From positions 2,191,149-2,255,148 of the forward strand of contig JBCAML010000004.1 in assembly GCA_038503075.1 (NCBI GenBank): a DNA stretch of 64,000 bases. The letters run 5' to 3'. Below the pieces are notes generated by a model. The model ran no database searches. It saw only the letters and a program-made list of their open reading frames with translations, and was not told where the DNA came from. This stretch comes from Gyromitra esculenta. Taxonomy: Eukaryota > Ascomycota > Pezizomycetes > Pezizales > Discinaceae. Each line of letters begins with the position of its first letter. The stretch's first letter is position 1. Shown here piece after piece: positions 33,952-43,923 of this stretch. The position numbers were made by a program, and so were the translations under genes.

Positions 33952-35966
33952 TCAAAGATAACCGCATTTCCCCCAGCTTGCCTTCAAAATCCCCACTCGA
34001 CCTCTTTCCAACTCTACCGCTTTCTCAACACCAATCCTCGTAAGAATCGGCACATTGTCCCCCAGTATATTTACTGCCTTCTGCACATAAAACACATCTT
34101 TCCTCGTAGAACACCACCTAGAATCGCCTCCAAATTCCATTCCCACTCCATTCGCCCCTCCCGTCTCCTCGGCTCCTCCTTGCATGACGACGAGGTGAGG
34201 GCTAATCTGCATGGAATGGTGAGGCGCATGATGCGGTATATGCAGCAGCGTGTGTCGATTAGACGAAGCAACATCGCTAGAAGTAGCCATACAGATGATG
34301 CGTAGTTTGCCACCATGATTCGCAACACTGGTTTTAGCAATCAAGGTTGCGTCTTCGAGTCGGGTTTTGGCGTCTTCGTCTTTGCGAGTGTTGAGGATTT
34401 GGATAGTGGTTAGTTGCTTGGAGAGAAGACCGATTAGGGTGAGGATGCTCTGGTTGAATTGGATTGAAATCCCGAACTCGTTTAGATGTCGGTAGTTCCT
34501 GTAGATTTCAACTAGGCGGTCGTGTTTGATGTAGAGTCTTGCCCGAGAACTCGTCTTTAGGTCTAGCACTAGCCTTTCTAGTGTTTCGGAGTGCCGTGAG
34601 ACTTCGTCCATTGGGTATCGGGTGTGTAATCTGCTCAGTAGCACTAGGTCACGGAGGCCTGAGAAGGATCCTATGAACTTGTTTATGGCGGCTACGCTTT
34701 GAGGCGCCGTTGGCATGTAATTTGGTGGTTCATCTTGGAGAGGCGGTAATAAAAGGCGCAGCTTCTTGAGGTTAATGGTTTCACAAGAGGACTGTCTCCA
34801 GAAATCGAGAAGGGAATCGGTCTGCCGGCATGCTTGAAGAGTAAGTGACGAGAGCCGGGATAAATTTATCGCACTCCCCAACAAGGGCGCCGAATTCAGG
34901 AACGGAAATTCAGTAAGTTTAAGTGAGTTGAGCTGTAGTCGGTGATCGAATGGATGATAATCTATCACTTCCTCCATTCGCTCCGCAATCGAGCAAACAT
35001 CATCTAATCCTACACCGCCATCCTCAGACGACACAATCGAGAATTGAGATGCTCTTGAAGACCGGATAAGCTCAGAACTCCCACGGATGATATCGATCTT
35101 GGACCACCGCGACTTTCGCTCAGCTTTCTCGATCGTGCTACGAAAGAAGCATTTCACGGGATCTCCGTATTCATCACCTTCCCAGATCTTGTCGATCCGT
35201 GGCTTCAAAGCTTCCCAATGCGTCGAGATCTCAAGCTTGCGCAGGGAATTGCAGGTGCCGATCCAGCGTTGGACGTAGTCCATTTGATCTACTGTCGTGA
35301 CGTTTTGGGCAGAAAGAGAAGCGAGTTGGGGGAGCCTCATGGTATCAGTGCCAACAAGAAGGCCGTTGAGCGCACTCTCATGCTTCCAAGTCATTTTTTT
35401 AAGGCTAGAGTGATGAGCTTGGAGCTGGTCCGTTACGTCTGGGGACATTAAGGATGGAATAAGCCATCTATAATAAAAGGAAGCTATTAGCAATCACATT
35501 ATTAGAGTGTCTTGCGTAAATGCCATACTCAAACGACTGCAATTGATTCTTCCCAACTCTCTGCAATAGGAGTAAGACCAATACGTTGATCATTCTCATC
35601 CTCTGCGAGCTCCTAAATAGCTTCGTTGCCTCGCCATAGCTCCAATCGCCGATAACTCGTATGCTTTTGATGAAACGCACGCCGTCATTCTTCGCATCAA
35701 GAAGGCATTTGAAATATTTTGGCGATAGCACCGCGTCTTCAACGGTGAGGTCGACCGAGCGGTATAGATTTGGGATTGCGAGCGTTCGAAGAGTTGAGCA
35801 GACGAGGCAAAGGGCACGAAGGTCTCGTTTAGTTCGGATCTGTCGAGACAGGGTGATAGTTAGGCTGAGCTCTTATCCTGGATGAAAATAACATGAAACG
35901 AGCCGGGTTTACCTCTCGTAAGACCAAACCGAGAACGTCAAGTGGCAGCTCCAGCAGAGTTCTCAT
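33952..35966 (-). CDS. F-box protein with leucine-rich C-terminal region
   Basis: Probable substrate receptor of an SCF ubiquitin ligase. Three exons: 35966-35913, 35839-35529 and 35467-33952, about 626 residues. The first intron splits the F-box. The joined N-terminus reads LELPLDVLGLVLREIRTKRD followed by LRALCLVCSTLRTLAIPNLY, a textbook F-box of about 45 residues that would bind Skp1. The rest has irregular leucine-rich segments (LNSLKLTEFPFL, LSRLSSLTLQAC, LRDLVLLSRL, LERLVLDL), as in fungal F-box proteins with degenerate LRRs. Intron 2 has a donor at GTATGG and a TATAG acceptor that joins SFE to WLIPSL in phase. The target is unknown. Confidence 0.85.
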
Positions 35967-36566
35967 CTTTTTCACGGATAGACGATGCCACCTTCACCCT
36001 CAAAAGGCGCCCAAAAAGAAAGTAGAGAAGTAATACGCGGCAAGCAGCTCAAGGTAGGGAAAAGCTGTTGTTGTAGTTATGAAGCCACTTTAGCTCGTAG
36101 TGACACCAATAGCTCAAAAGAAACGCGATTTTAAACACGCTAAACGCGCGAAGGCATGGAAAATGAACCTCGAAAATCGGGTGGCTGCAGAAGCCAAAAA
36201 GCAATGGAGGAAACGAATAGCCAAGATTATCTTATTACATGGGATGGAGCGCACAAAAACAAGGGGAAGTTGATTCAGATGGAGTTTGTTGGGCTTTGGA
36301 GGTTTAGAATTGGCGCCCCCCACAAAATCCAGTAAACGCATCTCTTGGCGCAATTGAGCCTCATCAGCCCAGGTCTCGGCGTGGTCTAGGCGCTATTTTG
36401 TGTTCATTTGTAGTTAGGATATAGAAAGCTGCGTCGAAACGAGATCGTCCTAGAGCGTTTTGGGGGTTGTTATATAACATCACTCTACATCGAGACATTC
36501 CGATCATTCAATCTTGTGCTCTCAATTACCAATTCGCGCCCGTTATCGTCTGCCGGTAAGGTTGTC
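35967..36566. other. intergenic region between F-box and kinase-like genes
   Basis: This holds the promoter of the F-box gene and the 3' flank of the kinase-like gene. I see no gene or repeat. Confidence 0.5.
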
Positions 36567-37691
36567 TCAATTGGATTCGATAGCTTCGAGTTCAAAAGCT
36601 GCTAGAGAGGCAGGCTAAAAGGTTAGTAATTAGGTAGGCGATAGACCGTGAAAAATGAGTGATATGCGGTGAGAGGGCCAAACAAACCTCATGTCGAGCC
36701 AACATCTCTCTTAGTTTACCCGTTTCCTCTCCAACTTTAATTTCCCAAACCTCCTTCTCAAGTCCATCTTCTATAGTTGTCGCATTGCTAAAGTCCACCC
36801 AAACAATTCTCCTCTCGCTTACTCCCTCTCGCTCTCCATTCGTTTCGTTTTCCGGTACCATGATATTCCTCCACTTGACATCCCCCTGCACAACCCCCGC
36901 TTCGTGAATCCTTTCCAACGCCCCCTCTACATTCCTCTTTACCCCCCTCCCATTCTCACCTAGTATATCACCCATTGCCAACCTGCCTCCACCAATGAAT
37001 TCTATCCACACTGCCATCAATGGCATATCACCGTATTTCTTTTTCCAATTCTTCCGTATTATAGTGTTGAGACCCTTTAACTTCCCTTCCGAGAGAAGAT
37101 AGGCTTCGTGGGCAGGCGAGATGGTGAGAATCCCATAGATTTGTGGTGTGAGTGTACCGGTTAGATTTGCAGCCCGAAGGCGATGGTAGGCGGTAGATTC
37201 ACGGTTGAAATAAAGGTACGGATCAGGGCGGGGGGTAGGTTTTCCAGAGGGGCCACGAGCTTGAAAACGGAACTACGTGTAGAGAAGGCGCAATTAGTCC
37301 GGTACACGATGTACTTTAAAAAGAGTAACATAAGTCTTGAAACCCTAGAAGCGCAGAAGGGACGTGTAGTACTTACGATTTTGATCACTGAGATCTTGCT
37401 ATCAATCGATACCTTAAACACGAAGCTATGGCCACCATGGTCCATCCGCTCCCAGCTCTCAATATTTAGGTCGTCGCTTGATAGCTGTCGCATACCGTTT
37501 TGTGCGACATCTGTTGAACTTTGGGCCATGAGTGATTTGGCGTGAAGCCCCGAGGTCTGGCTAGTTAATGTTGAGTATGCTTGGTCTCTGGGCTTGGAAA
37601 TACGGTGGACGGGTCCTGTAACCTGCACCGGAGCGAAACTAGTAACCAACCGGTATATTAACCGGCACCCTAGTAGAGCAATGCGACTCAT
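36567..37691 (-). CDS. protein kinase-like protein (fungal type)
   Basis: Three exons: 37691-37377, 37272-36688 and 36614-36567, about 315 residues; intron 2 has a perfect TACTAAC branch. It has the small kinase-like fold seen in many fungal orphan kinases. The Gly-rich start is GGHSFVFKV, the ATP-site Lys lies in SVIKI, and the catalytic loop is HEAGVVQGDVKWRNIMV, where HRD is replaced by QGD but Asp and Asn are kept. The metal-binding motif is DFSN instead of DFG. Such changes are common in aminoglycoside-phosphotransferase-like and degenerate fungal kinases. The start at 37691 gives a basic N-terminus; the methionine MAQSS at 37529 is an alternative. Activity and substrate are unknown. Confidence 0.75.
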
Positions 37692-38461
37692 GGCTTAGAT
37701 GATTACTATGACCTGTAATTAGTATTATTAAACCATAGAGGAGATACCGTATAGTATTTTAGCAAAATATAGCGTTGTCGTGCTAGAAAATTAGGGCTGT
37801 CAGGGTCTCTCGTAAATTTGGTGGGGCTTCTCCCATCATGACTTGCGAATATCTAGGCACCACTTTCGCTACTCGGGATTCTTGGTTATACATCTCATTA
37901 GTAACGCTAATTTCGGAAGAGATAGATAAAGTAGCGTTCAATAGGGCGCATTTCGCAGGCTTTTTCATGTTAATTATCAGGTGCCAGTCTGGTTGTATGA
38001 TGCGAATTTCTGGCTGCCGTAGTTAGCGTTGTCGCGGTTCGCGTGCCTCACGAACCCTAGCCGCCAAGAACGCGCAGTTTGTGGTTCTATTGACAGAAAT
38101 CATTGGCATAGCACATATTATATGTAAGTAACCGATCCGTTTGGCAGAAGTTTCAGCAAACTTATCAAACCCCACCTCGAGATCTCTTTAAAGCATAGTT
38201 GCACTTCCTTCGACTTCCTGGATTGTAATCCATTATGGGTTTCAAACCACACTAAATGGTGAAGCCTTGTATTCGATGTCTTGAAATTAATGAGAGTTTA
38301 TTATTCCAACGCATTCACTAAAATTAATGAAATGGTAAGTTAAGAAAACCCTACTCTCGGAAAGAAAAAAAAGGGAAAAGCCCAGTTTCCTTCAAACTGA
38401 AGGCTGAGGATCTCGAATTTCGTCCTTAGGACGAGAAAACCAGTTAGATGAGTGTTGCCCT
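37692..38461. other. intergenic region
   Basis: I see no gene. A short hairpin of the GGTTCG..CGAACC type lies near 38035-38056. Both flanking genes are on the minus strand, so the left part should be the promoter of the kinase-like gene. Confidence 0.5.
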
Positions 38462-39653
38462 TTAAACCATCGGGACAGGCGTGAGGCATGTTGGGTGAGC
38501 AAGGTGAACGTGTTTGCCTGTGAGCCCTTCATCTGCTGTGATTTTCGACGTCGACCCTTCGCGACCCTTCTTAACTTGCTCTTCACTCCACGCCCAAAGT
38601 TTCTCCCCCAACCCTTCATCTAAAGCTATACCACTACACGCCTCTATATTTGCAATAGGGACCCAATACTCTCCCCTATAACCGCCCTTCTCAATTTCAT
38701 TTGCCACAGCTAAAAATATTCCTGTAGCGGCTCCGTCCTCAAGAGTTTGTCCAACCCATTTGAACATACCGCTAACCACACCCCCTAAAGGCCCTACAAG
38801 GGTTTTCCAGGCATCCATAGCAGGAGTCGGGATATTTCCCGGGAAATAGACATTCGCAAACACGTTATCTGGAAGCCGCTTCGAAAGAGATCGTGTGAAG
38901 AGGACGTTTGCAAGCTTGGAGCGGGAATAGCGGTAAACTGCGTCAAGACTAGCGCCGAAAGAATTGGTTCGGGTTGGGGAGGTTATAGCGTCGAAGTTAA
39001 TCTCGCGGCAGATGGTGTGGAAGGAGGATGTAGTGACGATTATACGTGTTGAGGAGACGCCGTGCGTGTGCGGGGTAGAGGTAAGTAGTGGGAGGAGAAG
39101 CTGGGTGAGCTCAAAATGGCCGAGATGGTTGGCAGCGAACGAGGTTTCTATGCCTTGAGGAGAAAGGGTATAGGTTGGGTCCAAGTGCATCGCTATTTAT
39201 TATAGCTTTTAGCTCTCTACATAATTCTTGCCTGTTAGGAGATATGGAGAATAGGTAGATACCAGCATTCAGAAATAGCATATCCAGCCTCTCCAGTGCT
39301 CCAGCCAACTCCTTACCAACCCTTTCCACAACCCTTAAATCTATCAAGTCGAGCTCTACAAACCTCACTCTATCCACCCTATCCAGCTGGATCCCCTTCT
39401 TTTCCAGCGCTGGAATCCAAATATCATCTCGTGCCTTCTGAAACGTCTCTTTGTTTCTCGCCAATACCACAACTTGAGCTATGTCGTGTAGCAGCAACTG
39501 TTTAGTGATCTCTGCGCCGATTCCGCCTTGGCCGCCAGTGATCACAGCGACCTTACCAGTGAGCTGTGGGCAGGAGGAGATACTCCAGTTAGAAGACTGG
39601 AGGAAGCCATATTGGTGCAAAAGGGAAATCGGGTTGGGTATTGCGGACATCAT
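38462..39653 (-). CDS. short-chain dehydrogenase/reductase (SDR)
   Basis: NAD(P)-dependent oxidoreductase of the classical/retinol-dehydrogenase-like SDR group. Two exons: 39653-39263 and 39192-38462, about 373 residues. The cofactor motif TGGQGGIG lies at about 39-46. The structural NAG motif becomes NAA across the intron join (NAA-MHLDP). NHLGHFELTQ is present, and the catalytic YSRSK lies near 219-223. The intron (39262-39193) has GTATCT and AATAG ends and restores the frame. The closest named relatives are fungal 3-keto-steroid or retinol reductase-like proteins such as Erg27-type enzymes, but the substrate cannot be assigned. A second in-frame ATG directly follows the first. Confidence 0.85.
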
Positions 39654-40107
39654 TTAGTGTTGAGCCATTGTGATTGCGAACGTGAATATGAGGGTGAAGG
39701 TGTCTGGTGACGTTACTTATCCAAGAGCTGTTCATTCGTTCTTGGCGCACACCTGATCATTGACACACTCTATTACAAGTTTGTCGGCACTCAGTGTCCA
39801 TAGAAATTGCCGAAGTGACTGATCGTTAATTAAGATTTTAACTTGCCAGGGAACTCTGAGCCACTTCTAAGGGGAAAGAACAGGTTGTGTCTAGATTCTC
39901 TGCTTGCTCTCGCCGTCAAGCACTTCTGCTACTAAGTGTAACTAAGGTATCTATTTCTGCCTAGGTTATCATTTACCTTTTCTATCAATTGTTAGTTTAG
40001 TCTAGGTTCCTGGTTTGCTACCCCCATTCTAAAATAATTATACAAAAAAAAACCCATTAATGAGAAGAGTATAGAATCATTGCAATACTTAAAAAATACT
40101 CAATTTG
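39654..40107. other. intergenic region upstream of SDR gene
   Basis: Promoter side of the SDR gene. The pol III terminator of the tRNA gene (A6 on the plus strand, near 40091) lies at its right end. Nothing else is seen. Confidence 0.5.
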
Positions 40108-40179
40108 CTCCGATGCGGGGAATCGAACCCCGATCTGCTCGGTGAAAGCGAGCGATGCTAACCGTTACACCACATCGGA
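40108..40179 (-). tRNA. tRNA-Glu (anticodon UUC)
   Basis: 72 bases folding as a full cloverleaf. The acceptor stem is TCCGATG/CATCGGA with G as discriminator, the anticodon stem-loop is GCTCG-CTTTCAC-CGAGC with anticodon TTC, and the T arm is CGGGG-TTCGATT-CCCCG. A-box and B-box promoters are intact and no intron is present. A T6 run about 12 bases downstream on the minus strand is the pol III terminator. Confidence 0.97.
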
Positions 40180-40469
40180 TTATGAATACCCTGCCATAGA
40201 AACCTCAAGGAACCGTGTTTGGCTATTTTCTGTGAATGCCGAATTCGGGCCGGATCCTACCGAACTTCGTGGGCGTCCGGCTGTCTCCGGGTAGATGGTA
40301 TCTCGGAAACAGTCGCAAAGTGCTCGTACGATCGTGGAATTAGAGTTCACTGTTCAGGATCCGTCCAAAGCTCGGCGTACCGCTTCCCCAAAAGGGCCTA
40401 GTCCCAAAGGTAAATTATCAATCCGGAAAATTATTTCCCCGACGTCATCTCTCCTCGCTCCGATCCCAA

Positions 40470-41936
40470 ATGTCGCGCGCTGTTTCAAAACAAGTCTCTC
40501 GTATTTGCGCGACGTCCCTCCGCCAAGCGGCTCCTTGGTACCGCCGTTTTACTGTCCTCCATCCCTCGAAGTATGACGGGGTCTACAAAGAGTTGTCGGC
40601 GATGAAGCTCCAGAAGCCATGGCTTCAAGCGCTTGCCGAAAGGAACGCTGGGATAAAGCCTACGTCTCCACAGGTACCTGCGGGTGGGTTGGCGCCAAAA
40701 CGGATGTCAGACAGTTATCACAAGCTTGTCGGTAGGCCTCTGCTGGTTGTCTTGACCATGCGAATAAGTGGTTAACAAAATGAGACGGCATGGCTGTAGG
40801 TGCTTCCGCTGTCAAAAGACGAATGGCTCGTTGACGGATATGTTAATGCCAGTGGGCAACTACGTCTCGGCACCTTATTTCAAGACCTCGATGCTTTAGC
40901 GGGAGTAGTAGCGTACAAGCACACGGGGCCAGGACCGACGACCGTTACCGCGGCCGTTGATAGGATTTCAATAATTCGGCCACTAGAAGAGTTCTGTGAT
41001 TTGGAGTTGAGTGGATTTGTGTCTTATGTTGGAAAATCATCGATGGAAATCTCGTTGGAGGCGAGGAGGAGCGGTGTCGAAGGCCAGGAGGGTTTGCTGT
41101 TGACCTGTGCCTTCACAATGGTGGCACTGGACCCCGAAACGAAGAAGGCAACTCCGGTTCCTCCATTGATTCTCGAAACGCCAGAAGAGAAAGCCATCTT
41201 CCAGATAGGCGAGGAATATAAGAAAGCTAAACAGGCATTGGCAAATGTCTCTTTGGCCAAGCAGACGCCCAACGACGAAGAATCCGATTTGATCCATCAG
41301 ATGTGGATGGAACAGCTCCAGTACGAAGATCCCCAAAATGCGCTCTCCAAGCCTGCGTCAACAATCTACATGTCCACCACTACCATCGCCTCAACCCAGA
41401 TAATGCAGCCCCAGTACCGAAACCGGCATTCATTCATGATATTTGGTGGCTGCCTCCTCAAGTCTACCATGGAGCTTGCATTTTGCTGTTGCTCGGCGTT
41501 CGCACATTCCCGACCAACCTTCCTCTCCCTGGATCCTAGCACATTCGATGCCCCTGTGCCCGTGGGGAGCATATTGTATCTTACCGCAACGGTAGCATAC
41601 ACAGAACCCCATAAGGACGGCTGCAGGGTTCAGGTTAGGGTAAATAGCTCCGTGAGGGATGTGGAGCACGGAAGCGTGACGGAGACTGGGGTGTTTAATT
41701 ATACCTTTTTCGTGGAGAAGCAGTTGAAGGTTATGCCGGTCACTTATTCAGAATTTGTATGTTGCATTTTCTTCCTTCTCCTGGATGCGTGGGGGGGGGG
41801 GGGTAGTGTAAGACTTCCAGATTGCTAACCAGTGTTGATTGCGAAGGTTACGTTTATTGATGCCAGAAGGAGAGCGAAGCAGCACGCGGCGCTTTCAGAT
41901 ATTGACGACGGAACCAAGTCCAGGGTCACAGAGTAG
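40470..41936 (+). CDS. acyl-CoA thioesterase, ACOT9-like, probably mitochondrial
   Basis: Double-hotdog thioesterase that hydrolyses acyl-CoA to free acid and CoA. Exons 40470-40727, 40800-41756 and 41847-41936 give about 434 residues. The N-terminus MSRAVSKQVSRICATSLRQA is basic and Ser/Ala-rich, as in a mitochondrial presequence. Hotdog 1 includes LRLGTLFQDLDALAGVVAY (about 105-125). Hotdog 2 includes MQPQYRNRHSFMIFGG and the ATVAYTEPHKDG segment. The third exon supplies VTFIDARRRAKQHA. The first intron must use GTCGGT at 40728 to keep phase, because the better-looking GTAGGC at 40732 shifts the frame into a stop. The second intron carries a G12 run. It is separated from the divergent SDR gene by the tRNA gene. 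Confidence 0.9.
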
Positions 41937-42393
41937 AGAAATTCGCGGGAGTGAAACGAGGGTCTGGGTTGGAGACGGCGGTCCAGTACCACACCACTGA
42001 TACCGCATATCCCAGAGCTTTTTTGATGAATCCATATTGTAAGGAAATATTATTTGTAACATAGATACCAAAGTAAGAAAACTAACGAGGCAAATAATTG
42101 CTAATCTATACGTATACACGAGAAGACTGGTTGTATTTCGAGTATCAGCTGATATGCGGGGGATTGTGGAACTAAAATCTGAGATTTTCGTATGGTTTTA
42201 TATTGCAGTACCGATCAGGTAATACAATGCTCATAACAGCGCATCAAGATACCATCTCGAGGTTGCCCATGTAGCATGTAGACATTACAGGTGGAAATGA
42301 TCAACTTGCGCAAGAAGCCAACATTACCCGGCTCCGGCCCAGACTCTACAGTACCGCCAAGGGTTTATCCACCAAACACCGCGTTCCCAAAGC

Positions 42394-42633
42394 ACTACGG
42401 ATGTAGGGGTAAATGACGAGAACTGTGGCACAGAAGTTGCTTTCGATAACACAAAATACAAACTACATTCCTAACCCGATCATGAAAATAGATGTAACAG
42501 TGCAAAGTAAGTTTCGTTCTAGATACTATATCAAATAGAAATTGATAATTGTATTGATGTTGAGGAGATATGATTGTTGAGAAGTCGGAGAAGGTACGCC
42601 ACAGTTCGTCATATTTACCCCTACACCCGTAGT
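42394..42633. mobile_element. inverted-repeat element, ~36-base arms
   Basis: The left arm begins ACTACGGATGTAGGGGTAAA and runs to 42429. The right arm (42598-42633) is its inverse complement with about four differences. They enclose about 170 bases with no coding capacity. TA follows the right end; the left flank is imperfect. It directly abuts the next element. Confidence 0.65.
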
Positions 42634-42634
42634 A

Positions 42635-43104
42635 CCGTAATATCTCGGCGATAGCGAACAAGGCTGGGTTGTGGGCGTTTGAAATTGGTCCAGGCTGTGA
42701 TAGGTAAAATGAACGTCGTTAAGCCAGCTCCTAGTACCTGGCCTGATATCTGTCCTAGTACAGAGAAGTAAATCTTCAAGCTGCACAGTTCATTAGTTAT
42801 TTGACGGGTCTTCAAATTTCTACCGTATGCTAGTGTCTTCACAACCTCATACTGGGCAAATTTTGTGTTTTAAACAAAAACCTCAAGAAAGCGATCACTT
42901 ATTTCAACACATCGTACTAAAGTACATATATGCAAAGTCCTGCCAATTTAGGAGTATTTTTTGCTGATATTCAAAGCATTATCATTCATTCAGTTGTAGT
43001 AACTGAGCCCTAACCCAGCTCTTTATATTTCAATATCAATCTGGCCTGGGCCAATTTCCAACACTCACGACCCAGCTCTGTTCGGTATCGCCGAGATATT
43101 ACGG
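42635..43104. mobile_element. MITE-like element with ~75-base terminal inverted repeats
   Basis: The termini read CCGTAATATCTCGGCGATA on the left and the exact complement on the right. Similarity continues inward through GCTGGGT, GAAATTGG and CCAGGC for roughly 75 bases. Both ends are flanked by TA, the target duplication of Tc1/mariner-type transposons. The 470-base interior has no transposase, so this is a non-autonomous element. Confidence 0.8.
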
Positions 43105-43369
43105 TACATGTATACATAAATCAGCTAGAGCCGCCCAGGAAGGGTATTATAAAAGTATCTACATAGTTAAGCACCAACTAACCACCCCATCAGTACTTTT
43201 ATTGTGGAACAAAACAAAACATAAAATAAAAGTCACCGTGGATCTGAACACTTTTTTTTTGGTTTCTGGTAGGCAGGCAGGCAGTAGGTAGAGTAAGTAC
43301 ATGTAGTACCCAAATTATCAAATCATCCATACACACATATATCCCATCCATTTCATCCCATCCCACACT

Positions 43370-43388
43370 ACACTACACTACACTACAC
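43370..43388. repeat. CACTA microsatellite
   Basis: Four direct copies of CACTA in the 3' flank of the SNF5-family gene. Confidence 0.85.
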
Positions 43389-43923
43389 CCTAGGTCCTCC
43401 GCCTTTCCAATTCGTCGCTTCACACGCATGCCACTCTCAACCCTAGACAACCGTAAATAACCTCTCTATCCTTCACTCCCCTCAGATTCAGAGAAGAGGA
43501 AAAAAGACAAGAGATAAATAAAAGAGAAAAAAAAGAAATTAAGAACATAGCCCTCATAGTTAAAAAAAAGGGGGGAGGGGGAGGAGGAGGGGGTACAACC
43601 AGATGCAATATAGTTCAAGACCTAACTAACAAACCACCAACTACTGAGTCAACAACTAATCGACTACCCCGACTTCATAACCTCAATCCGTCCAACTACA
43701 TGTACCCCAACCCAAAGAAACTAAAAACTAAAAAACTAATCAAGAAAAAAAAAAACCAACAACTATTCCAGCCGAAAATATATCCCCTTCACCAATTCAA
43801 TCACCTTCCCCCCAATCTATTCTTCTTTTTTTTCGCCTCCAAAATTAAGCAATCCCATTCACCCCTTTTGAAGCCTTACTAACCCTACTATCAACCCTTT
43901 CCCTGCATCGTTTGTTAGTACCG

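Larger units (their letters stand above)
41937..43923. other. gene-free region with inverted-repeat elements
   Basis: Between the 3' ends of the thioesterase and SNF5 genes. It contains two adjacent inverted-repeat elements (42394-42633 and 42635-43104), three TACATGTA sites (43105, 43298 and 43697), a (CACTA)n microsatellite near 43370-43388 and A-rich tracts. I see no gene. Confidence 0.6.
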
